Source: Desulfobacteraceae bacterium (GTDB taxonomy: Bacteria > Desulfobacterota > Desulfobacteria > Desulfobacterales > Desulfosalsimonadaceae). Taken from it: DNA of 8,743 nt. The number at the start of each line of letters is the position of its first letter. Within the stretch, counting starts at the first letter, position 1. Under the pieces are notes generated by a model that saw nothing but the letters and a program-made list of their open reading frames with translations, ran no database searches and was not told the origin of the DNA. A program made the translations under genes and the position numbers. The stretch spans positions 1-8,743 of the forward strand of contig SLPT01000184.1 in NCBI GenBank assembly GCA_007131845.1. The letters are read 5' to 3'. Below, one piece after another: positions 1 through 5,471 of this stretch.

Positions 1-72
1 ATACCAGGCGCGCCGGTTTTCTGCAAACCGTTTCAGTCGTTTTTTCGCTACCGGATTCCGGATGATGCCCAT
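1..72 (-). CDS. yejE: Peptide ABC transporter permease YejE, N-terminal fragment (runs off the window)
   Basis: Reading leftward from the ATG at 72-70, an open frame of 24 codons runs to the window edge. The peptide begins MGIIRNPVAKKRLKRFAENR and continues RAWY. A short basic N-terminus of the form NP...KKRLKRF..NRRAW is typical of YejE/OppC-type permeases just before the first membrane helix. The gene lies directly downstream of yejB on the same strand, where yejE sits in yejABEF operons. YejE would pair with YejB to form the inner-membrane channel of an importer for peptides (microcin C in E. coli). AGGGA ends 11 nt before the ATG and is the only visible ribosome-binding site; it lies inside a 13-bp direct repeat. 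The assignment rests on context and a short stretch; OppC or DppC is the alternative. Confidence 0.7.
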   Translation of the reverse strand, partial: MGIIRNPVAKKRLKRFAENRRAWY

Positions 73-83
73 ACGATGCCAAA

Positions 84-96
84 TCCCTATTGACGC
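84..96. repeat. 13-bp direct repeat, left copy (target-site-duplication-like)
   Basis: TCCCTATTGACGC here is repeated exactly at 263-275, bracketing hairpin element copy 1. On the minus strand it reads GCGTCAATAGGGA. The AGGGA part is the presumptive Shine-Dalgarno of yejE, and the CAATAG part repeats the last codon and stop of yejB without being used here. One caution is that the TTGACGC half also resembles the TTGATGC that begins copies 2 and 3, so part of it may belong to the element. Confidence 0.75.
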
Positions 97-264
97 ACGC
101 GTAAAAAGTCGTGATCCGACGGCTTTGTAAAAAGTCCAGGATCAAGGCTTGCGCTTTCGGAAGAATGCAGCGTACTTAGCTTACGTGTATGTCTGCAAGG
201 CGTAAGCCGCAAATTCCTCAGGATTGCGCACAGGCGCAGATATTGGATTTTTTACGAAGCCGTC
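90..264. repeat. Hairpin element, copy 1 (diverged, between yejB and yejE)
   Basis: This is a non-coding element of about 175 bp. Its core has terminal inverted repeats: the left arm at 118-138 (starting GACGGCTTTGTAAAAAGTCC) pairs with the right arm at 244-264 (ending TTTTTTACGAAGCCGTC), and the differences fit G:T pairs. A second AAAAAGTC lies upstream at 103-110. The outer parts match copies 2 and 3 closely. The centre differs and is longer by about 23 bp, and includes its own stem (GCTTACG with CGTAAGC). No protein is encoded. It separates yejB from yejE by 193 nt, so it would form a large hairpin within the operon mRNA. It may be a MITE or REP-like non-autonomous element; no matching transposase is in view. 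Confidence 0.8.
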
Positions 265-275
265 CCTATTGACGC
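263..275. repeat. 13-bp direct repeat, right copy (overlaps the yejB stop codon)
   Basis: This second exact copy of TCCCTATTGACGC overlaps the last codons and TAG stop of yejB. The TC at 263-264 is also the end of the element's right arm, so the secure duplication is 11-13 bp. If the DNA from 97 to 275 is removed in thought, the yejB stop lies 14 nt before the yejE ATG with AGGGA in place, a normal tight operon junction. Confidence 0.75.
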
Positions 276-1309
276 TGGAAATTGATCCGCGGATCTATCA
301 GTACGTAGCACAGATCCGATAAAATGTTGCCAAGAAGCCCCAGAATCGAGGTAAGTGCCAGGATGCCCATGAAAACGGGATAATCCCGGCCTACAATGGC
401 CTCGAGACTCAAGCGGCCCATGCCCGGAATTTCAAATACCTGCTCGATGATCACCGACCCGGCGAACATGACCGTAAGAATGGCCCCGATGCCGGTAACG
501 ATGGGAATGAGGGAATTCCGGACCGCATGCCCCCAAATGGCGCGCCGGTAGGATCCTCCCTTGGCAAGGACGGTCCGGACATAGTCCTTGCCGATCTGCT
601 CGATGAGCGAATTTTTCATCAGCAGCGTGAGAATGGCGAAGTTGCCGATCACATAGCACAGCACCGGAAGAAACATGTGCATGAAAATATCGTGAATTTT
701 GCCCCACAGCGAAAGCTGTCCAAAAGCGTCGGAGTGAAACCCGGCGGTGGGGAATATATCCCACAGCCCTTCCACCGTACCACCGAAGAGCATTTTCAGG
801 ATCATCCCCAGGGCAAAAGGAGGAATGGCGTAGCCCACGAATACCACGACGCTTGAGACCAGGTCGAAAACCGTATTGTGGCGCAGGGCTTTCATAATCC
901 CTAAGGGAATGCAGATCAGGTAGGATAAAAGCAACCCGGTTACACCGAAAACCAGAGACACGCGGAACCGGTCGCTGATGAGTTCCCATGCGGTCCGGTC
1001 GGGATACCGGTAGGAGTTCATCCGCATGCCGATCCGGTCATCGATAAGCCATGTCTTGTAGCGCAGGTAAACGGGCTGATCGAAACCGTAATAGGAAACG
1101 ATTTCGGCGCGCTGACGTTCCGTGATGGTTTCCGCACTGCCCCGGGTGCCCCGGTGCTCCGCCTCGCCGATACCCCGCATGTTCATGATGGCCTGTTCCA
1201 CGGGGCCGCCGGGAACGAACTGGATCATGGTGAAGCAGAGTATGGTGATTCCGATAAAGGTTGGAAAAACCAGTAAAATCCGCTTTATGAAGTAATCGAA
1301 ACGTTCCAT
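266..1309 (-). CDS. yejB: Peptide ABC transporter permease YejB
   Basis: This 347-residue inner-membrane permease belongs to a peptide importer of the Yej/Opp/Dpp class, which takes peptides from a periplasmic binding protein at the cost of ATP hydrolysis by the ATPase partner. About six membrane segments can be seen (near residues 9-31, 118-138, 150-173, 212-232, 270-290 and 312-335). YejB-type marks include FVPGGPVEQAI at 31-41, YGFDQP at 74-79, GYAIPPF at 159-165, GRDYPV at 307-312 and the C-terminal VLIDPRINF. The cytoplasmic EAA loop that contacts the ATPase is at about 243-270 (YVRTVLAKG..., then NSLIPI). The length and motifs match E. coli YejB well. The ATG at 1309 starts just before the first helix, but its ribosome-binding site is weak. 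No yejA lies upstream within the window. The stop codon lies in a 13-bp direct repeat. Confidence 0.92.
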   Translation of the reverse strand: MERFDYFIKRILLVFPTFIGITILCFTMIQFVPGGPVEQAIMNMRGIGEAEHRGTRGSAETITERQRAEIVSYYGFDQPVYLRYKTWLIDDRIGMRMNSYRYPDRTAWELISDRFRVSLVFGVTGLLLSYLICIPLGIMKALRHNTVFDLVSSVVVFVGYAIPPFALGMILKMLFGGTVEGLWDIFPTAGFHSDAFGQLSLWGKIHDIFMHMFLPVLCYVIGNFAILTLLMKNSLIEQIGKDYVRTVLAKGGSYRRAIWGHAVRNSLIPIVTGIGAILTVMFAGSVIIEQVFEIPGMGRLSLEAIVGRDYPVFMGILALTSILGLLGNILSDLCYVLIDPRINFQRQ

Positions 1310-1441
1310 CGGTCAATCATATCCGGATAGGGTCTCCGAAAAAGTTCCGGTATCCGACAGACGGAAGCCTCGCCGGGGTCCGGGATTCCATGGAGCTTTC
1401 ATTGTTACCGGTTCATCGGCTGGTTTTCAAGAGATTTTCTT

Positions 1442-1593
1442 TTGATGCACTCGTAAAAAGTCGCGGCCTGACGGCTTTGTAAAAAGTCCAAGATCAAGGC
1501 TTGCGCAACTTCGAAGAATGCAGCGTACTTGGCGTACGTGAACTTCTGAGAAATTGCGCGTAACGCAGATATTGGACTTTTTACGAAGCCGTC
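1442..1593. repeat. Hairpin element, copy 2 (full length)
   Basis: This copy of about 152 bp starts TTGATGCACTCGTAAAAAGTC. The terminal arms at 1470-1491 and 1572-1593 are 22 nt each and match at 21 positions, with the one difference a T:G pair; ATC/GAT just inside extends the stem. Further in, GCGCAACTTC faces GAAATTGCGC, and CGTAC-TTGGC-GTACG forms a tip hairpin, so the whole sequence can fold as one long imperfect stem. It lies between the nitronate monooxygenase gene and yejB. It has no direct repeat as clear as that around copy 1. It would fold in RNA from either strand and may affect read-through into yejB. Confidence 0.85.
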
Positions 1594-1640
1594 AAATTTT
1601 AATCCTCAAAATACGCCGAGCATTCCTGCGGTTAAAATTT
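1594..1640. repeat. Inverted repeat AAATTTTAA...TTAAAATTT abutting copy 2
   Basis: AAATTTTAA at 1594-1602 is a perfect inverted match to TTAAAATTT at 1632-1640, with a 29-nt GC-richer spacer. It begins at the base after the right arm of hairpin element copy 2. It does not match the hairpin element and encodes nothing evident. It could be a separate short repeat, part of a larger composite element, or a regulatory dyad in the yejB leader. Confidence 0.55.
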
Positions 1641-1658
1641 TCACCGTCCTTGACCTTG

Positions 1659-1679
1659 ACGAAAAATCCTGGTTTTCGT
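1659..1679. other. Small hairpin downstream of the nitronate monooxygenase gene
   Basis: ACGAAAA at 1659-1665 pairs with TTTTCGT at 1673-1679 across a 7-nt loop. On the minus strand it lies about 60 nt beyond the stop codon at 1737. It is AT-rich and has no following T tract, so it is at best a weak terminator or an mRNA 3'-end structure. The rest of the 427-bp gap 1310-1736 (1310-1441 and 1680-1736) shows no supported gene. Confidence 0.3.
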
Positions 1680-1736
1680 TCGGCCACTAGTTAGGGAAGT
1701 CGAGACTATTTAACAGTTCAACAGCCCTGGATTCGT

Positions 1737-2738
1737 TCAGAAAAAGCTGCCAAGGCGAAGTCGAAGTGCTTCGAATCGCCGTTCGACGTCACTTGCAAGA
1801 TCGGAAACCAGCCCGGCGGCATCCGGAATGTCTTCAATCAGACCGGCACCCTGGCCGCAGCAGATTTCGGAGTCGTCGGATCTGCCAAGAAGTTGGGAAT
1901 GATACTGGGAATGGTTTGCAAGGTAATCGGCCATGGTCTCCGGTGATGCCCCGGATTGGTGGAGTTTCATGTAGTCATCGGTAAACCGGTTTCTGATGTC
2001 CCGGGCGATCATTTTTCCTTTGGGAATGGATACGGTGCAGGCATCTTTTCCTGCCACCACGGCCGCCTTGACGCTTTCATGGCTTTCGGCCTGGCGTGTG
2101 GCCATGAAACGCGTTCCCATGTAAACTCCGTCGGCGCCCAGGGCCAGGGCAGCGATGACCCCGCGCGCATCGGCAATGCCGCCGCCGGTGACAACGGGAA
2201 TATCCACCGCGTCGGCAACCATTGGGGTCAGCGAAAAGGTGGTCAGTTCGGTCAGCCCCTTGTGCCCCCCAGCTTCGAATCCTTCGCAGATCACGGCGTC
2301 CACGCCGGCATCTTTGGCCTTCACGGCGTGCTCCGCGGTTGAGACGGCATGCAGCACGATGGTTCCGGCGTTTTTGAGCACCCCGGTATACACCCGCGGA
2401 CTTCCCACCGAGACCACTGCAACGGGAACGTGTTCTTCAACTACCACATCCACTATTTTCTTCGAGTACTTGGTATCCTCCCCGAATCCGACGACGATGT
2501 TGACCGCGAACGGTGCATCCGTAAGGCGCCGGATGGTACGGATCCGCTCCCGGATCCGCTCTCCGGTGAGTTCGACGTCATGGGTGATGTCGTCCGAACC
2601 GGCGTTGGGTCCCAGGGTTCCCAGCCCGCCGGCGCCTGAAACGGCCGCAACCAGCGCCGGGCCGGAAACCCAGTTCATGGGCGCCTGGATTACGGGATAC
2701 CGGATGTTCAGCAGTTTGCAGAGGCGGTTTTTTTCCAT
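1737..2738 (-). CDS. Nitronate monooxygenase / 2-nitropropane dioxygenase-family FMN enzyme
   Basis: This 333-residue cytoplasmic TIM-barrel flavoprotein belongs to the family that oxidises alkyl nitronates to carbonyl compounds and nitrite using FMN and oxygen; the FabK enoyl-ACP reductases share the fold. Visible motifs are YPVIQAPM at 14-21, SGAGGLGTLG at 34-43, the EAGGH segment at 155-159 with the presumed catalytic His159, the phosphate-binding GGGIADARG at 185-193 and GTRFMAT at 208-214. The ATG at 2738 is chosen because GGGGGAG (2745-2751) ends 6 nt before it; an in-frame GTG at 2768 would add ten poorly conserved residues. It lies 58 bp downstream of the universal stress protein gene and may be co-transcribed. 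The true substrate is uncertain: FabK activity or an anaerobic flavin-dependent reaction is possible. Confidence 0.88.
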   Translation of the reverse strand: MEKNRLCKLLNIRYPVIQAPMNWVSGPALVAAVSGAGGLGTLGPNAGSDDITHDVELTGERIRERIRTIRRLTDAPFAVNIVVGFGEDTKYSKKIVDVVVEEHVPVAVVSVGSPRVYTGVLKNAGTIVLHAVSTAEHAVKAKDAGVDAVICEGFEAGGHKGLTELTTFSLTPMVADAVDIPVVTGGGIADARGVIAALALGADGVYMGTRFMATRQAESHESVKAAVVAGKDACTVSIPKGKMIARDIRNRFTDDYMKLHQSGASPETMADYLANHSQYHSQLLGRSDDSEICCGQGAGLIEDIPDAAGLVSDLASDVERRFEALRLRLGSFF

Positions 2739-2744
2739 GGTCTT

Positions 2745-2751
2745 CTCCCCC
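2745..2751 (-). promoter_or_regulatory. Shine-Dalgarno deciding the nitronate monooxygenase start
   Basis: Minus-strand GGGGGAG lies 6 nt before the ATG at 2738. It favours this ATG over the GTG at 2768, which lies upstream of this site. Confidence 0.7.
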
Positions 2752-2781
2752 GGCCGTACGCGGCTCACGTATCGGGCATGC

Positions 2782-2794
2782 GCCGGTTTCCGGC
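2782..2794 (-). other. GC-rich mini-hairpin between the stress protein gene and the nitronate monooxygenase gene
   Basis: GCCGG-TTT-CCGGC (GCCGG-AAA-CCGGC in the minus-strand RNA) lies 2 nt after the uspA-type stop codon. It has a 5-bp stem and no U tract, so it looks more like an mRNA-stabilising or weak pausing structure than an intrinsic terminator. Confidence 0.3.
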
Positions 2795-2796
2795 CG

Positions 2797-3693
2797 TCAT
2801 AGCCATCCGAAGCGCTTGGTTTCCTGATTTCTGACGATCAAAAGGGGTATTTTTTTTTCCATGTGATAGAGATTTTCGGCCATGTTGCCGAGCAGCGACG
2901 TGGCGGTTCCGGGGTCACCGGCCGCTCCGACGACCAGGAAGTCCGCATTTTCAGTAACGGCAGCTTCATACACGCCATCCGCCTGGTTCTCGGAAGGACC
3001 GAGTTCCTTGTAATGGCAGGGGATGATATCGGGGGTAAGGTCGAAGCGTTCAAGAAACTTCCCGTATTGCTTTCGGGAGCGCTCTTGCTCCATGGCGGCG
3101 CTGCTCAGGGTGGTGGCGGGAAAATAGGACCGGGTTGTGTCGTAGAGAAAGTAGGAAGCCATTTCAGCACCGGTTTTTGCAGCCAGATCCAGGGCTTTCC
3201 GGAACGCTTCTTCCGAATGATCCGAGCAGTCGATGGCGCAAAGGATTTTATTGATTGCCGACGTTGCTGTCTCAGGGACGAACAGGGTGTCGCTGCCGGC
3301 TTTGGCCGATATTTTGTGGCCGTAGCGGGCCTCCCGGTTCGCCCCGTATTTCTGGCCGATCAGTACGATGTCGGTTTCGGTTTCATTGATAAACTCGACG
3401 ATGGCGTTGGATGCGTCCTCTGTTTCGGCGCGGGTTTCGATGGCAAAGGGAACCGTTGTGTTGAAATGGTTTTCCACTTCCTCCCGGATTCTGTCCTGAA
3501 TGGCCCGGTAAAGGGTTTCTCCATCGGGCAGTTCCCGTCCGCCCTTATCGGGAAGGTTGTATTCCTGGATCACGTGCAGAAAAAAGACTTTTTCGGCCTC
3601 CGCGATTCCAGAGAAAAAAGCACTGTATTCTGCCATTATCGGATCGATATATGTCAGATCCAGCAGTGTCGTAATGTTTCGGATTCTTTTCAT
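2797..3693 (-). CDS. Tandem universal stress protein (UspA family, two domains)
   Basis: This 298-residue soluble protein has two Usp domains, at about 1-141 and 147-298. The second is canonical: a first strand with conserved Asp (KILCAIDCSDHS, Asp155), and near its end the ATP-binding loop G256-AA-G259-(9 residues)-G269, where the usual G-S/T ending is G-N. The first domain keeps the fold (DIVLIGQKYG at 108-117, DTLFVPE at 135-141) but its nucleotide loop is degenerate. It follows the BCCT gene with an ATGA overlap (3690-3693) and only a weak Shine-Dalgarno, so it is probably translationally coupled and made alongside the transporter. Usp proteins encoded next to osmolyte transporters, such as TeaD beside TeaABC in Halomonas, can modulate transport; a similar role here is inference. 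Confidence 0.9.
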   Translation of the reverse strand: MKRIRNITTLLDLTYIDPIMAEYSAFFSGIAEAEKVFFLHVIQEYNLPDKGGRELPDGETLYRAIQDRIREEVENHFNTTVPFAIETRAETEDASNAIVEFINETETDIVLIGQKYGANREARYGHKISAKAGSDTLFVPETATSAINKILCAIDCSDHSEEAFRKALDLAAKTGAEMASYFLYDTTRSYFPATTLSSAAMEQERSRKQYGKFLERFDLTPDIIPCHYKELGPSENQADGVYEAAVTENADFLVVGAAGDPGTATSLLGNMAENLYHMEKKIPLLIVRNQETKRFGWL

Positions 3694-5300
3694 GGCGTTT
3701 TTTTCTGCCGAAGCAGATCCTTGACGATATCCTGGTAGGTTTCCCGTTCGATTTCCTTTTTGCGGAGCTCTTCTTTTTCATATTCATTTTCCAGCCCTTG
3801 CTTCAGGCTGTATCCCATAATAATCAGTATGACCGCAAAAGGCAAACCCGTTATGATGGCCGCCGTCTGCAGCGCGGTAAGCCCGCCGCCCACCAGGAGC
3901 ACGGCTGCGGTCACGCCCTGGATCACCGCCCAGAAGATGCGCTGGGTCACGGGAGAGGTCAGCTTGCCGCCGGAAGCAAAAGCGTCGACCACCAGGGACC
4001 CGGAGTCCGAGGACGTGATGAAAAAGCTGATGACCAGCAAAATGGCTGCAAAATTGGCCGCAAGGGCAAAAGGAAACGCGTCGATCAGTTCGTATATGGA
4101 AATGGCGATATCCTCCTTTACGGGCCCGGCAATATCGGCGATCCCTTTGAGTTCCAGCAATATGGCCGAACCGCCGAACGCGGTGATCCAGAGAAATGTC
4201 AGCAGGGTCGGAATAATCAGCACGCTCAGGACGAACTCGCGGATGGTGCGTCCCTTGGATATCCGGGCGATGAACATCCCGACGAAAGGGGACCAGGAGA
4301 TCCACCATGCCCAGTAGAAAAGCGTCCAGGCATTCTGCCAGTCGGTCTCCGAGTAGCTTTCCGTCCAGAAGCTCATTTCGAAGAATCCATCCAGGTAGGC
4401 CCCGATGTTCTGTACGTAGGCGCCCAGAATGAAGACGGTGGGCCCGAAAATCAGCAAAAACGCCAGAAGGATGGCCCCGAGGTTCAGGTTGAGTTCGGAA
4501 AGCCGCTTGACGCCCCGGTTCAGGCCGGATACCACCGAGATGGACACCATGAAGGTAATGACGCCGATCAGCAGCACCTGCATGTTCGTGGAGACGGGCA
4601 TCCCGAAAAGGTGCCCCAGGCCGGCATTCACCTGCTGAACGCCCAGCCCCAGGGATGTGGCCAGGCCGAACAGGGTGGCCAGAACGGCCAGCACATCAAT
4701 GGCGTCCCCCCATGCACCATGTACCTTTTCGCCCAATAGCGGGTAAAACACGGAGCGGATGGCCAGGGGAAGCTTCCTGTTGAAGGAAAAAAACGCCAGC
4801 GCCAGGCCCACCATGGCATAAATACCCCACGGGTGAAGCCCCCAGTGAAGGAAGGTGGTTTTCATGGCCACCCCGGCGGCACCGATCGTGGAAGCCTCTC
4901 CGAAGGGAGGGTCCGTAAAATGGAAAATCGGTTCGGCAACACTCCAAAAGAGGATACCGATGCCCATGCCTGCCGAAAACAGCATTGCAAACCAGGAGAT
5001 GCGCGAAAATTCGGGCACTGCATTTTTTCCGCCCAACCGGATCGTTCCGAACCTGCTGAATGCGAGGTAGAGTATCAAAAAAAGGTAGACGTTGACGGAG
5101 ATGACAAGAAACCAGCCGAAATAGTTAGATATCCACTCCTGTATGGCCCCAAATACCTCTTGCATGGGCTCACCCACCGCCAGCGTGATGGCGATAAAGG
5201 CGATGGCAAGGACAGCAGCAGGCCAGAATACCGGCGGGTGGATGTCGAAAAAGCGTTTTTCTGCTTTCGGATCTTCGGGATTGTTCGGTTTTTTCGTCAT
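3690..5300 (-). CDS. BCCT-family (betaine/choline/carnitine) transporter, BetP-like
   Basis: This 536-residue inner-membrane secondary transporter of the LeuT fold has about twelve helices. The BCCT signature is at about 324-333 (AWTLFYWAWW). The glycine stretch GMGIG at 111-115 matches the Na+-coupled glycine betaine transporter BetP. The aromatic substrate box is intact: W153, W158 and Y161 in HWGLHPWGIY, and W330, W332, W333 and W336. SFFITSSDSGS at 425-435 is the conserved helix-10 region. The C-terminal tail (about 504-536) is highly charged, like the osmosensing tail of BetP. Together these favour Na+-coupled import of betaine or a similar osmoprotectant (or methylamine-precursor) over CaiT-type exchange. 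It overlaps the stress protein gene by 4 bp. AAGGAT lies almost directly against the ATG, so the Shine-Dalgarno spacing is poor, but no better start is apparent. A promoter candidate lies at 5395-5423. Confidence 0.95.
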   Translation of the reverse strand: MTKKPNNPEDPKAEKRFFDIHPPVFWPAAVLAIAFIAITLAVGEPMQEVFGAIQEWISNYFGWFLVISVNVYLFLILYLAFSRFGTIRLGGKNAVPEFSRISWFAMLFSAGMGIGILFWSVAEPIFHFTDPPFGEASTIGAAGVAMKTTFLHWGLHPWGIYAMVGLALAFFSFNRKLPLAIRSVFYPLLGEKVHGAWGDAIDVLAVLATLFGLATSLGLGVQQVNAGLGHLFGMPVSTNMQVLLIGVITFMVSISVVSGLNRGVKRLSELNLNLGAILLAFLLIFGPTVFILGAYVQNIGAYLDGFFEMSFWTESYSETDWQNAWTLFYWAWWISWSPFVGMFIARISKGRTIREFVLSVLIIPTLLTFLWITAFGGSAILLELKGIADIAGPVKEDIAISIYELIDAFPFALAANFAAILLVISFFITSSDSGSLVVDAFASGGKLTSPVTQRIFWAVIQGVTAAVLLVGGGLTALQTAAIITGLPFAVILIIMGYSLKQGLENEYEKEELRKKEIERETYQDIVKDLLRQKKTP

Positions 5301-5394
5301 ATCCTTACGTCGTGCTTCTCCGGTCTGCGCGTTTCCGGTTGATTCCGGCCTGCGGGTCTTTTTCTGCCGAAGGCGGAGGTGCAGGAAGTCAGAA

Positions 5395-5423
5395 ATAATC
5401 GCTCAAACCAACTGCAATGTCAA
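5395..5423 (-). promoter_or_regulatory. Sigma70-like promoter for the BCCT-uspA genes
   Basis: On the minus strand TTGACA (5423-5418, a perfect -35) is followed after exactly 17 bp by GATTAT (5400-5395, 4 of 6 matches to TATAAT). Initiation would be near 5388, giving a leader of about 88 nt before the BCCT ATG. It lies in the 171-bp gap after the upstream hydrolase gene, so the transporter unit can be transcribed separately. This is a motif match only. Confidence 0.5.
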
Positions 5424-5471
5424 GAATAAGCCTGAAGGGTGCCAGGGCGCAAGGCAGTGGCGATATGGGCA

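Noticed and set aside
90..264. The hairpin elements as a CRISPR array or tandem repeat.
   Set aside because: Copies are kilobases apart with no regular spacers, and each is one long inverted repeat rather than short direct repeats.
1313..1402. A 29-codon minus-strand frame (ATG at 1402, TGA at 1315-1313) ending one codon before the yejB ATG, a possible leader peptide or yejA remnant.
   Set aside because: No Shine-Dalgarno precedes it, the peptide does not resemble the C-terminus of YejA, and 29 codons in one frame is easily chance.
1470..1593. The hairpin arms as an intrinsic terminator.
   Set aside because: The stem is long and imperfect, the loop region is about 80 nt, and no T tract follows on either strand; termination remains possible but the structure is not that of a standard terminator.
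2739..2768. The longer nitronate monooxygenase start at GTG 2768.
   Set aside because: The strong GGGGGAG before the ATG at 2738 and family alignment of the N-terminus (MEKNRLCKLLNIRYPVIQAPM-like) favour the shorter form; the extra residues are read from the ribosome-binding region.
2863..3738. A 291-codon plus-strand open frame opposite the universal stress protein gene.
   Set aside because: It is a shadow of a recognisable two-domain Usp; no motif or ribosome-binding site supports it.
3798..4739. A 313-codon plus-strand open frame opposite the BCCT gene.
   Set aside because: It is antisense to a clearly conserved transporter, its composition (rich in Gly, Gln, Asp, His and Pro) is that of a complementary-strand shadow, and it shows no domain.
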